Positions 41,152 to 49,995 of a stretch of DNA of 64,000 bases are shown in pieces. The position numbers and the translations under genes are program-made. The notes beneath the pieces are model-generated. The model ran no database searches. It was not told where the DNA came from and was given only the letters and a program-made list of their open reading frames with translations. Location: the NCBI GenBank assembly GCA_016713725.1, contig JADJOO010000036.1:1-64000 (forward strand). The letters run 5' to 3'. This DNA comes from Pseudomonadota bacterium (GTDB lineage: Bacteria > Pseudomonadota > Gammaproteobacteria > Steroidobacterales > Steroidobacteraceae). Numbering within the stretch: position 1 is the stretch's first letter; each line of letters starts with the position of its first letter.

Positions 41152-41781
41152 TTACTTATTGCCGGAACCACCCCCGTTGGTGATCTTGGGGTCCATGACG
41201 ACGCGGCCATTCGGCCCGTCGAGTCCAATCGAATATTCATACGCATTCTCGTCGGACTCGAGGTCGGTCCACGAGACGGATTTCTGGTCGCTGGACACGG
41301 CCGGCGTCAGGAACCCAGCCGGCCAGTTCGCCTGCCCGAAGACCGGGGTCGGGGCGACCGGATCGCCCGGCGGATCGATGGCAAGCGCCACCGCCTGGTA
41401 GCCGTCGGCGGGAAAGCGGAAGCCGGCGTTGTACGCGTCGTCATTGAGCGTGACGGTGATCAGCACGTCGCCGGGCGGAAAAGACGAGAGGTCCACGTTG
41501 CCGGTATTCAACGCTATGCCGGACTGGCAGCCGCCGCCCGTCACGCAGAAACCTTCGCCGGCGCTGGCGAAGACCAGTGCGTTGTTCTGCCAACCGACGG
41601 CGATGTCCGCCGTGCCGATCTGGTTCGGGTCGGTCGTCGCTGCGACCATCGGCGTTACTGCTTCAGGCGTGGCCGCGGCCGGTGCCGTCTCGACGGCCGC
41701 CTGCTCGGCGGGCTTCGAGCAGCCGCCCATCAGGATTGCAATGGCAGCCCCGAGCACGAGCTGTTTCGGTTGAATGTGCAT
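41152..41781 (-). CDS. Lipoprotein of unknown function
   Basis: Intact 209-aa lipoprotein: MHIQPKQLVLGAAIAILMGG with lipid-accepting Cys21 (LMGGC), an Ala/Pro/Glu linker (about 24-50), then a beta-rich domain with IGTADIAVGWQNNALVFASA, a CVTGGGC pair that may form a disulfide, LSSFPPGDVLITVTLNDDAY, NAGFRFPADGYQAVALAID and a C-terminal AYEYSIGLDGPNGRVVMDP ending in Gly/Ser. No family recognised. The start has GGGAGAC 5 bases upstream. It is convergent with the TonB receptor and follows the TIR-TPR gene on the same strand at 118 bases, so co-expression with either is possible but not shown. Confidence 0.7.
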   Translation of the reverse strand: MHIQPKQLVLGAAIAILMGGCSKPAEQAAVETAPAAATPEAVTPMVAATTDPNQIGTADIAVGWQNNALVFASAGEGFCVTGGGCQSGIALNTGNVDLSSFPPGDVLITVTLNDDAYNAGFRFPADGYQAVALAIDPPGDPVAPTPVFGQANWPAGFLTPAVSSDQKSVSWTDLESDENAYEYSIGLDGPNGRVVMDPKITNGGGSGNK

Positions 41782-41899
41782 GCATGTCTCCCTGTTTGGA
41801 TTGGTTCTTGCTTGGTTCCACAAAGACCGGAAACGAACGCCGCAAGACTCGGCGATCGCCTCCTTCGCGCAACTGACAGTCCGGGTCGATCGCGACATG

Positions 41900-44044
41900 T
41901 TATTGCCGTGCTGCCGCGACTTTGAAGTCGCCGAGTGTCGGGTGCCGCTCGAGCAGAGACAACAGATCCGGATGCCGATAGCCCGCCAGCGAGAGCTGCG
42001 ACGTAATTTCGCCCGCGGACTCCAGTCTGCCCAGAACCGCATCGGCCTCGGCCAGCAGGACGAGCCCGTCGGGGCTTTGCCTGCCAACCTTTCGTGACAG
42101 CGTCGAAGCGATCTCTGACCAGAGTGGTTCGGAATGCGAGGAGATTCGCGCCAGGCCGGCGAGCGCGGCGCAATAGATGCGCGTGGTTCGTGGGTCGGCA
42201 TTGTCCCGCGTCGCGGGTTGGCGCAGGTCTTCCGTGACCGCTGCAAACAGTGTTCGCGCCGCGACCGTGTCACCTGCGGCAGCGTAAACCCGTGCCAGCG
42301 TGAGTCGTGGCAGGGCGAGGTTCTGTTCCCGCCACTGTGCGACACTGTCGTCACGTGCCACGAGCCGCTCCGCGATTTCGATGGACCGCTGCAGCGTGGC
42401 GCGTGCCTGACCTGATTTTCGAAGGTGAAAATAGGCCTCGCCCAGCACGGCATGCGCGAGCGAGGCTCTGTCGGCAGGTTCCATGTTGTCGGGATCGTCC
42501 GCTGACAGCCGTTCGAACGAGTGCGCGGCAGCGCCGGCTCGTGCCGCTGCTTCCTGTAGTTCGCCGGCCGCAATTTCGATCTGGGCCAGCCTGTACAGTG
42601 CCGTTGCCTTGCGGCTCATGATGACGGCATTGTCCGACTGACCCACCTCGAAACTGGCATACAGGGCCAGCTCCGCAAGACGGGCTGCGCGTGCTTCCGC
42701 CACCTTCGCCTGCCGATGCAGCGAATCCGCGAGCCACGCGTAGGACTGGCCATGGGCGATCATGTGGTCGACGTCACCGGGATGCTTGCTGGCGAGTCTC
42801 GATGAGACCGCGAGCGACTTGCGAAAGTAATTCTCGGCTGCGGCCGCCTGGCCCTGGTCGAGCGCCAGTGTGCCGAGGTTGCTGTAGGCGAAATCGAGTT
42901 CCGTCCGCCATTCGTCCTTGTCCGGAGCGAGGGACAGCAGTTGTTGGGCGTAGTCGTGGTACTGGGTGAACCGCTGCTTCGCTTGCAGTGCGTCGCCACG
43001 CTGCCAGGCGATGTAGCCGACCCAGAAGACGGACTGTGCGTGGTCGAAGATACGCTGTGGGTTGCGCGGATCGCGCGCGAGCTGCTCCCCGGTCGTTGCG
43101 GCCGCGGCCAGGTACGCGTTCAGTGCGGAACCCAGGTCGCCACGAAGGTTGTCGATTTCGCCGACGAGAAGCTGCGCCCGTGCTCGACGGCCGAGAGCAT
43201 CCGGGGCGGCCTGGGCGAGGTCGCGCGCGTCGTAGTAGGCGAGGGCGCGCTCGCCGACGCTGTCAAGCACGTCGAGTCGCCCGACCGCGTTGAGTCGGGT
43301 GCGCAGATCGGTCAGCATGAACTCAACGAGTCCCTCGGCGTCGTTGCGCGCAGTTTCGGCCTCGATCTGTGCCTGGCGCGCGGCATTGCGCTGGCGTGTG
43401 GCCTCGAGCGCAAGGCCTGCGAAAAGGAGAACGAGCGCGCCGAGGCCAGCGGCAAGTGCGCGCAGCTTGCGCGAGCGACGGTGATGCTCGCGCTGAACGA
43501 GTTCGTCGAGTCGCGTGCCAGTGAGGCCGGCGACGAGCTTGGAAATTGCGAATCGCTTGCCGTCGCCACCGGGTCGCAGGTCCGCAGCAATGGGCTCGGC
43601 CCGCACGCCGGACAATTCCCCGTCGGCACCCGTGCGAAAACGCAGCGCGTCGGGAAAACACTCTGTCGCCGGATCGTTCGAGAACGGGTCGCCCTCGACG
43701 ATGATCGCACGCACGCGATCCTCGCCGTGCAGGCGCTTGAAGCACTTGATCTCCTGGTTCACCCAGCGCGAGGAGGAGGCGGCAGGCGAGCAGATCACGA
43801 CCAGAAAAAGCGAACTTTGCAGGGCGGACGTGATTTCGGCGGACAGATCCGTGGCTGTGCCGAGTTCGTCGCGGTCGCGGAAGATCGGTTGGAGGCGATC
43901 GGGAACCGGCCCGAAGGGAGAGGCACGGCCGACGATTGCGCTGGGCAACCGGTACGTTTCGAGCCGGCGATGAATCCACTCGCCCCACCGCGCGTCGCGA
44001 TGGCTGTAGCTGATGAATGCCCTGTATCGAGCGGATCCGTCCAA
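41900..44044 (-). CDS. TIR domain-transmembrane-TPR protein
   Basis: Intact 714-aa protein if started at TTG 44044, preceded by GGGGGA at 6 bases; no ATG or GTG precedes the conserved start of the domain. Residues 6-150 are a TIR domain: YRAFISYSHRDARWGEWIH (box 1), PIFRDRDELGTATDLSAEI, FLVVICSPAASSSRWVNQEI. Glu98 in WVNQE aligns with the catalytic Glu of NADase TIR domains (WxxxE pattern, as in SARM1). RAEPIAADLRPGGDGKRF and LTGTRLDELVQREHHRRSRK follow. One membrane helix at about 195-214, a coiled coil (220-240), then tetratricopeptide-like helical repeats to the end (for example AYSNLGTLALDQGQAAAAEN, LAHAVLGEAYFHLRKSGQAR). The TIR domain is thus cytoplasmic and the repeats periplasmic if the topology is in-to-out. 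Possible roles: NAD-consuming effector or signalling scaffold. Confidence 0.85.
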   Translation of the reverse strand: MDGSARYRAFISYSHRDARWGEWIHRRLETYRLPSAIVGRASPFGPVPDRLQPIFRDRDELGTATDLSAEITSALQSSLFLVVICSPAASSSRWVNQEIKCFKRLHGEDRVRAIIVEGDPFSNDPATECFPDALRFRTGADGELSGVRAEPIAADLRPGGDGKRFAISKLVAGLTGTRLDELVQREHHRRSRKLRALAAGLGALVLLFAGLALEATRQRNAARQAQIEAETARNDAEGLVEFMLTDLRTRLNAVGRLDVLDSVGERALAYYDARDLAQAAPDALGRRARAQLLVGEIDNLRGDLGSALNAYLAAAATTGEQLARDPRNPQRIFDHAQSVFWVGYIAWQRGDALQAKQRFTQYHDYAQQLLSLAPDKDEWRTELDFAYSNLGTLALDQGQAAAAENYFRKSLAVSSRLASKHPGDVDHMIAHGQSYAWLADSLHRQAKVAEARAARLAELALYASFEVGQSDNAVIMSRKATALYRLAQIEIAAGELQEAAARAGAAAHSFERLSADDPDNMEPADRASLAHAVLGEAYFHLRKSGQARATLQRSIEIAERLVARDDSVAQWREQNLALPRLTLARVYAAAGDTVAARTLFAAVTEDLRQPATRDNADPRTTRIYCAALAGLARISSHSEPLWSEIASTLSRKVGRQSPDGLVLLAEADAVLGRLESAGEITSQLSLAGYRHPDLLSLLERHPTLGDFKVAAARQ

Positions 44045-44182
44045 CGCTGTTCCCCCGTCCCTCCGCCGAGAATATGGCCGTGCCCTTTGCAAGGCTAGTG
44101 CCACGATTTCGGAACAGCAACGATCGTGGTTCGCAGGCGGCCACCCCGGCCAGCCGTCGACCTGGCGTGATTTAATGTGCGG

Positions 44183-45091
44183 ATGAACGGCAATGGTGTC
44201 TTCGATCGTGTGGCGCTCGGCGCAACCGACGTGCTCGTGTCGCGTCTTGCCTGGGGCATGTGGCGATTCCAGGGTGCCGACCTGGCCCACGCGCGCTCCC
44301 TCGTCGATGCGGCCTTCGAAGGGGGCATCAACCTGTTCGACACCGCGGACATTTATGGCTTCAATGGCCGTGACGGGTTCGGCGACGCGGAAATCCTGCT
44401 CGGTCGTCTGTTCTCCGCCGATCCGAGTTTGCGACGCAGGATGGTGCTCGCAAGCAAGGGTGGCATCATCCCGGGCGTTCCCTACGATTCCACCGCGGGT
44501 TATCTGGTCGCCGCCTGCGAAGCTTCGCTGCATCGGCTCGGCACCGATCACCTCGACCTGTTCCAGGTGCACCGTCCGGACGTGCTGGCGCATCCGGCGG
44601 AAGTGGCGCGAGCCCTGGAAGCACTCGTGACGAGCGGCAAGGTCCGGGCGGTTGGCGTTTCCAACTACTCGCCGGCGCAGTTGGCTGCACTCGTCGCACA
44701 CCTGCACATTCCGCTCGCAAGCATCCAGCCCGAGTTCTCACCGCTGGCGCTTGAGCCACTCGTGGACGGGACGCTCGATCTCGCCATGCAGCACCGGATC
44801 TCGGTGCTCGCGTGGTCGCCACTGGCGGGTGGACGCCTCGGCAATCCGGGCAACGATGAGCGTGCGCAGCGAGTCTGCGCCGAACTCGACAGTCAGGCAT
44901 GGCGCTGCGGCGTCTCGCGTGCCGCCGCAACCTACGCGTGGATCATGGCGCATCCGGCCGGAATCATCCCGATCGTGGGCAGCCAGCAGGCGAGCCGCAT
45001 CCGCGAGGCCGCAGCGGCCCACCAGGTCGAGTGGACCCGCGCTGACTGGTATCGGGTGCTGGTCGCGACCACGGGCGTTGCATTGCCCTGA
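44183..45091 (+). CDS. Aldo/keto reductase
   Basis: Intact NADP-dependent TIM-barrel oxidoreductase, 302 aa from ATG 44183; a GTG two codons earlier (44177) is an alternative. Catalytic tetrad in order: Asp and Tyr in INLFDTADIYGFNG, Lys in MVLASKGGI, His in LDLFQVHRPDVL. GVSNYSPAQLAALV and QPEFSPLALEPLVDGTLDLA (here the plain family motif is QxxYSxL), LAWSPLAGGRLG, and the NADP-binding IIPIVGSQQASRIREAAAA end the barrel. It resembles the YdhF-type oxidoreductases. Substrate unknown. It is divergent from the TIR-TPR gene and convergent with nirS behind a strong hairpin. Confidence 0.9.
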   Translation: MNGNGVFDRVALGATDVLVSRLAWGMWRFQGADLAHARSLVDAAFEGGINLFDTADIYGFNGRDGFGDAEILLGRLFSADPSLRRRMVLASKGGIIPGVPYDSTAGYLVAACEASLHRLGTDHLDLFQVHRPDVLAHPAEVARALEALVTSGKVRAVGVSNYSPAQLAALVAHLHIPLASIQPEFSPLALEPLVDGTLDLAMQHRISVLAWSPLAGGRLGNPGNDERAQRVCAELDSQAWRCGVSRAAATYAWIMAHPAGIIPIVGSQQASRIREAAAAHQVEWTRADWYRVLVATTGVALP

Positions 45092-45109
45092 CGCCGGCAC
45101 CAGGAAAAT

Positions 45110-45138
45110 GGGCCCCGCCTCAAGCCGAGACGGGGCCC
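45110..45138. terminator. Bidirectional hairpin terminator between AKR and nirS
   Basis: GGGCCCCGCCTC (45110-45121) pairs with GAGACGGGGCCC (45127-45138) with one mismatch and a 5-base loop, placed between two convergent stops. On the minus strand the hairpin is followed by CATTTTCC, a short T run, as expected for the nirS transcript. Confidence 0.7.
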
Positions 45139-45177
45139 AGGATCGCGCAGCGCTGCGCGTGGGAGTCATGCAACAGG

Positions 45178-47339
45178 TCAGTACACGTCGCCCACCGTAT
45201 TGCGCACGTTGAACTTGCCGGTCGGCGTCACGATGCGCGGATCGTCGATGACCTTCTTGAGTTTGAGCGTCTTGTCGTCCACGACCACGATCGCCGACTT
45301 CTGGTCCTTGCCGTTCCACACCGAGAACCAGACCTCGTCGCCCGCGGCGTTGTACTCGGGCTGCACGACGCGCTTCGGGCCTTCGCCGAGGTTCGCCCAC
45401 TCGGCGATCGGCAGCACCTTGTAGCCGGCCTCGAGGTTGTTGATGTCGAACACCGCCACGCTCTGGCTGATCTTCGGGTCGGGATTGAGCGTGGTGTCGA
45501 CGTAGAGGTTCGTCGATTTCGGATGCGTTTTGACGAACAGCGAACCGCCGCCCTGGCCCTTCAGCACTCGAACCACCTTCCAGGCGCTATCCTTGTGCTT
45601 CACGGGATCGGTGCCGATCATCGTCACCTTCTCGTTGCCGAGCGCGCTCGTCGCCCAGACCGGACCCTATTTCGGATCGACGAAGTTGGCGCCGCGACCT
45701 GGGTGCGGGATCTTGTCCACGTCCACCAGCGCGGCGAGCTTCTGCTCCTTCGAATCGATGACCGCGATCTTGTTCGACTGGTTGGCCGCCGTCATGAAGT
45801 AGCGCTTGGTGGAGTCCCAGCCGCCGTCGTGCAGGAAGCGCGCGGCGCCGATCGTGGTGGTCTTGAGGTTGTTGATGTCCTCGTAGTTGACCAGCAGGAC
45901 CTGGCCGGTTTCCTTGACGTTGACGATGAACTCGGGATGCTCGTGCGAGGCGACGATGGCCGCCACGCGTGGCTCGGGGTGGAACTCCTGGGTGTCCACC
46001 GTCATGCCGCGAGTCGAGACGACCTTGAGCGGCTCGAGGTCAGGCCGTCCATGATCGTGTACTGCGGCGGCCAGTAGGCGCCAGCGATCGCGTACTTGTC
46101 CTCGTAGCCCTTGTACTTCGAGGTCTCGACGGAGCGCGCCTCGAGGCCGACCTTGATCTCGGCCACCTTGGTGGGCTGCTCGAAGTAGAGGTCGATCAGG
46201 TCGATCCGGCCGTCGCGGCCGATCGTGTACACGTAGCGTCCCGAATGCGACAGGCGTGAAATGTGCACGGCGTAGCCGGTGCGGATGACGTTGATGATTT
46301 CCTTGGTGTCGCCGTCGATCAAGGCGACTTCGCCCGCGTCGCGCAGCGTGACCGCGAAGATGTTGTCCAGGTTGTACTTGGACTGCTGCCTGGTCGGCCG
46401 CTCGGACACCGGCACGATCACGTTCCAGCTGGCCTTGATTTCGGGCATGCCGAATTCGGGGGGCTGCGGCGGCTCGTGCTGGACGAAGCGCGCCATGATG
46501 TCGACTTCCTCCTGCGAGAGTTCACCGGACTTGCCCCAGCTCGGCATGCCGGCCGGCGAACCCTGGTTGATGAACACCTTGAGGTACTCGGTGCCTTTCT
46601 TCTGGGTGATGTCGGGCGTGAGCGGCTTGCCGGTGGCGCCCTTGCGCAGCACGCCGTGGCAGCCGGCGCAGCGCTGGAAATAAATCTCCTGCGCGTGCTT
46701 GAACTCGGGCTCCGTCATGTTCGGTGCGCCGGGCGTCACCAGGATTTTGACGCCTTCGGCACCGGCGGGCGATGGCGCGCCCTGGTACTTGAGTTCGGCG
46801 GTGGTGGTCGGGTGCTGCGTCGGGGACGAGGCCGTCTTGGGCTCCGCGGCCGCCTTGGCACGCACGGCTGCGACCTGAGCAACCGTCACCGCGCCGCCCT
46901 TGTTGCCCCACGAGTTCATCGCGTAGGTCAGCGCGTCGGCGATCTCCTGGTCCGACAGCTGCGTCATGGCCGGCATCACGGAGTTGAACTTGACCCCGTT
47001 CACCACGATTTCACCCTCGAGGCCGCGCACGACCACGCCGACCGCGCGGTCCTTGTCGCCGAGCAGGTAGTCGGAGCCAGCGAGCGGCGGGAAGGCGCCT
47101 GGCAGGCCCTTGCCGTCGGCCTGGTGACAGGCGAGGCAAACCGTCTGGTAGGTGCTTTCACCGGTCTTCATCTGCGCCGAAATCCCTGCTGCCCCGGCGA
47201 CCTCAGCCTGATGCACTTGCGGCGAACTGCCGCTGGCGGAGGGCTGCTGCGCCAGGGCGCCGGCGCCCAGGGATGCGCTGATCGGGATGGCAAGCCACCA
47301 TGCTGCCCGCGCGGCATGGGTGCGACTGGCGTTGAACAT
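45178..47339 (-). pseudogene. nirS: Cytochrome cd1 nitrite reductase with extra N-terminal c-type heme domain; one frameshift and one in-frame stop
   Basis: Periplasmic respiratory nitrite reductase (nitrite to NO). Signal peptide AAWWLAIPISASLGAGALAQ, then a first cytochrome c domain with Cys68-Leu-Ala-Cys71-His72 and later VMPAMTQLSDQEIADALTYA. A second c domain follows with Cys224-Ala-Gly-Cys227-His228 in YFQRCAGCHGVLRKGATGK, which is the normal NirS heme c domain. The eight-blade heme d1 propeller comes next: VTLRDAGEVALIDGDTKEII, GYAVHISRLSHSGRYVYTIG, AGAYWPPQYTIMDG, RGMTVDTQEFHPEPRVAAIV, GGSLFVKTHPKSTNLYVDTT and PTGKFNVRNTVGDVY. The frame is lost near 46025 (one base missing after IMDG) and TAG (45669-45667) replaces the Tyr codon of HPKYGPVW. 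ATG 47339 follows GAGGAGAAAGTC. A Dnr-like box lies 86-99 bases upstream. Confidence 0.92.
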
Positions 47340-47424
47340 GACTTTCTCCTCGTTCTTATCCCATAACGGGAATTGTCCGGTCGTACGATGACAGGGACTG
47401 TAGGAGCCGGCCGGCAATCACGCC

Positions 47425-47438
47425 TTGATCCGGGTCAA
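47425..47438. promoter_or_regulatory. Dnr/FNR-like operator upstream of nirS
   Basis: TTGATCCGGGTCAA within the longer palindrome CTTGATCCGGGTCAAG, between the regulator stop (47458) and the nirS start (47339). This is the TTGAT-N4-GTCAA form bound by Dnr/NnrR/FNR proteins, and the distance fits an activator site near -41.5. Confidence 0.8.
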
Positions 47439-47457
47439 GCCGACCCGCCAGACACGG

Positions 47458-48156
47458 TCACGCGGGAGTGTCGAGCAGTGACAGGAGCCTGTTACGGCTA
47501 GGCACTTGCAGCACCCGTCCGTGGACCGTAATCGCGCCGCTGTCCTGCAGGGTGCGCAGGATTCGAGACAATGTCTCGGGCTTCATCGACAACCGTGACG
47601 CGATTTCCTGCCGCGATTCCTGCAGCTGGATCTCGGCCGGTCCGTCCGTGTCCACGGGTAACCGGCTCTCGATCATGCGCACGAGCCGGTGGGTGGCGCT
47701 TGCGAGCGTCAGGTACTCGATCTCGCGGATGCGCATGTGCAGGCGCTGGCTCAGGTGTCCGAGCATGCGGAGACAGGTTTCCGGGCTTTCCCGCAGCATC
47801 GCGACGTACTCGGTGCTCGAAAACCGCGCGATCCGCGCATGCGTAGCCGCCATGGCAGAAACCGGGTACACGGGGCCCGCCATGAACATGACGGCCTCGG
47901 CAAAGCTCTGTCCAGGACCGAGGATGTCCACAATCTTCTCCTCGCCGTTCTTGGAGTAGAGGACCAGGTTCACCTGCCCCTCGATGACCACGTAGAAGTG
48001 CATGGCTGGCTGGCCGCGGTCGAACAGAAGCTGCCCTGCGTCGGCCTCCTCGACGCTTGCCGACCCAAGCAGTCGCTGCAACTGCGGCGGGGACAGCCCG
48101 GCAAACAGGTGATGTGCGCGGATGCCCGCAAGCGTGGTCGTGTCGGTCAGGGTCAT
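47458..48156 (-). CDS. dnr: Crp/Fnr-family regulator, Dnr-type
   Basis: Intact 232-aa regulator. The N-terminal effector beta-roll is LFAGLSPPQLQRLLGSASVE, LLFDRGQPAMHFYVVIEGQV, EEKIVDILGPGQSFAEAVMF. A dimerisation helix with MLRESPETCLRMLGHLSQRL follows, then the winged HTH SRQEIASRLSMKPETLSRIL with the Glu-x-x-Ser-Arg recognition pattern of the FNR/Dnr branch, which reads TTGA half-sites. The N-terminal Cys cluster of oxygen-sensing FNR is absent, so it is the Dnr/NnrR type thought to sense NO through heme. ATG 48156 is chosen because the family begins there. It sits between nnrS/sirB2 and nirS, so it most likely controls the four boxes in this window. Confidence 0.85.
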   Translation of the reverse strand: MTLTDTTTLAGIRAHHLFAGLSPPQLQRLLGSASVEEADAGQLLFDRGQPAMHFYVVIEGQVNLVLYSKNGEEKIVDILGPGQSFAEAVMFMAGPVYPVSAMAATHARIARFSSTEYVAMLRESPETCLRMLGHLSQRLHMRIREIEYLTLASATHRLVRMIESRLPVDTDGPAEIQLQESRQEIASRLSMKPETLSRILRTLQDSGAITVHGRVLQVPSRNRLLSLLDTPA

Positions 48157-48268
48157 TTGCTGTCCGCCGGTGAGCAGCGGCCCGGCGGGCGCTGTCGGGT
48201 TCACCAGCGCGCATGATGCCGGGACGCGCGACCAGCCGCGACCCCTGGCTCGGTCTTCCGGGGCCAGG

Positions 48269-48670
48269 TCAGTTGGTCAGGCCGGTGAAAATGCCCAAGG
48301 GATGGTGGGCGCGCGCCACGGTGACCAGGAATCCGACGGTGAGCAGGGCAGCCGCGAAAGCGGCGATCCGTATTCGCCGTGTCCGCCCGCGCTTGAGCGC
48401 GACGCTGCCGAGCGCCACGTAAGCCACGAGCAACGCGACTTTCATCGTCAGCCAGCCGTTCCCGAACGGGTACTGGTGGACGACCGACGTCAGCATCAGC
48501 GCGGCCGTCAGCAGCAGGGTGTCGATTGCGTACGTCGGGTAGCGGAGCCACACGGACTGCACCTGCGGCGAATCCGCCAGCATCAGGCCGCCGCGCAGCA
48601 CGAACAGTCCGATCGACAGGATCACGAACCCGATGTGCGCATGCCGCAAAGCAAGGTAATACTCGGCCAT
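48269..48670 (-). CDS. SirB2-like four-helix membrane protein
   Basis: Intact 133-aa membrane protein: MAEYYLALRHAHIGFVILSI, LFVLRGGLMLADSPQVQ, PTYAIDTLLLTAALMLTSVV, WLTMKVALLVAYVALGSVAL and FAAALLTVGFLVTVARAHHP are helices or helix edges. HAHIGFVxLSxxxFxxRG and the final RAHHPLG are SirB2 signatures, with several conserved His that could bind heme or metal. Its ATG overlaps the nnrS stop in TGATG, so it is translationally coupled to nnrS. Its position in the NO gene row suggests a role in nitrogen-oxide respiration, but the family has no defined biochemistry. Confidence 0.8.
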   Translation of the reverse strand: MAEYYLALRHAHIGFVILSIGLFVLRGGLMLADSPQVQSVWLRYPTYAIDTLLLTAALMLTSVVHQYPFGNGWLTMKVALLVAYVALGSVALKRGRTRRIRIAAFAAALLTVGFLVTVARAHHPLGIFTGLTN

Positions 48671-49907
48671 CAGCCCGGCTTTCCGTCGCTGCGTGGCGCA
48701 AGGTAGATGCCGCCGACGCGACCCACCCAGACGGCGACGGCGCCGAGCCACAAGGCAACGCTGCCGAGCAGGAACCACCGCACCGCAGCCGGCACCGAAA
48801 CGACCTCGCTCAGCACGCGACTCGCCGCGCCCAGTTGCAACGCAACAAAGCAGGCGAGCGTGATGCGGTCCATGCGCAGCGCCCGGCCGGAATGTCCCAT
48901 CGTCACGCGCGTCACCATCGCAACCAGCATGCCGCCGAAGAATCCCATGCCCAGTGCGTGAATCGGTGCGCGCCCGAGGACCCAGTCGCCGGTCAGCGCG
49001 AAGACGCCGTCGCGGAAGGCCTGCAGCAGCAGCGCAAATGGCAGCCACGCAAAGCCGGCGTACAGTGTCCACAGCAACGGATTGCCCCGCGCGTGCAGCG
49101 ACGTCCAGCGCAGGGCGCACCAGGCCGTCAGCAGGAAGATCGCAGGTCGACGACCGGCAGCGCTGCGAGCGCGCCTGCCGTGCCGAGGAGCAGTCGCAGG
49201 TAGGCCAGGCCCACCACCGCCACGAGTACCCACGTGGGCCGCCATGGCACGTAGCCCGGGATGACGCCCTGCGAAAAAAACGGAACCATGCGGTGGCACA
49301 CGGCGAAGAACACCGGCAGCAGGCCACCCCACAACGACGCGCGCACCGCGAAGTGCAGTGCGAAATCGTTCGACTCGGCGAGGCCGTAGGCAAAGCCTGC
49401 CAGTGCGACGCACTGCACGCAGAGCCCGACCAGCACGACGACGGCGTGCGACACGACTTGCGGCGCCGCGAGCAGCACCCGGAACAATGCGGCCGTGCCG
49501 ACCAGCAGGCCTGCGCCGGTCGCCAGGCAGGCCGGCAGCAGCAACACCGGTCCCGCGAACGTACCTGCGAGCCAGAGCAAGGTGCCAGCCGCGAAAAGCG
49601 ACGCGGTCGCCAGGTACTCGGTCCGCGTGACCAGTGGCCCGTTCATCCAGCGCGGGAACACCGTGAACAGGAAACCGAAGAACATCGTCGGGAAAACGGC
49701 GAACAGCATCAGGTAGGCGTGCGCCCAGATCGGGGCGGGCTGCAATGACAGCGCGAAAACCGGCGCGCCCGTGGAGCGGGCCACCAGGTGCAGGCCCCAC
49801 CATGCGCTGGCCGCCAGCAGGCTGGCCAGCCCGGTGAAGAACAGCGTCCGGTGCGGTGCGGCCAGCAGCGGACTTCCCTGGCTGAAGGTCGAGTCGGCTG
49901 CGCGCAT
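48670..49907 (-). CDS. nnrS: NnrS family heme/copper membrane protein (one frameshift)
   Basis: Twelve-helix membrane protein linked to nitric oxide stress in denitrifiers. ATG 49907 gives MRAADSTFSQGSPLLAAPHR, TLFFTGLASLLAASAWWGLH, PAPIWAHAYLMLFAVFPTMF (family: WHAHEMLFGF), FGFLFTVFPRWMNGPLV, VCHRMVPFFSQGVIPGY; the frame shifts near 49140 and continues FLLTAWCALRWTSLHARG, LLWTLYAGFAWLPFALLLQ, RAPIHALGMGFFGGMLVAMV, TRVTMGHSGRAL (HAxxxGxxGxMxxAxxTRxxxGHTGR, the strongest NnrS motif). Only one base is needed to restore the frame, so it is probably intact. It is followed by the SirB2-like gene with an overlapping stop and start, and preceded by norZ at 88 bases. Confidence 0.88.
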
Positions 49908-49995
49908 GAGCTACCTGGTTCGGTTGGACGCGACCGTGTCGCTGCAAGCGGACAGCGGGCGGCCATGCGGACGCCCGCTGTGGTCGTGACGAAGC

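Noticed and set aside
2895..45669. Amber codon reassignment (in-frame TAG in iorA, DUF1295 and nirS)
   Set aside because: The TAGs stand for different residues (Trp, unclear, Tyr), and TAG is used as an ordinary stop in the RNA methyltransferase, the DUF748 gene and the hybrid kinase.
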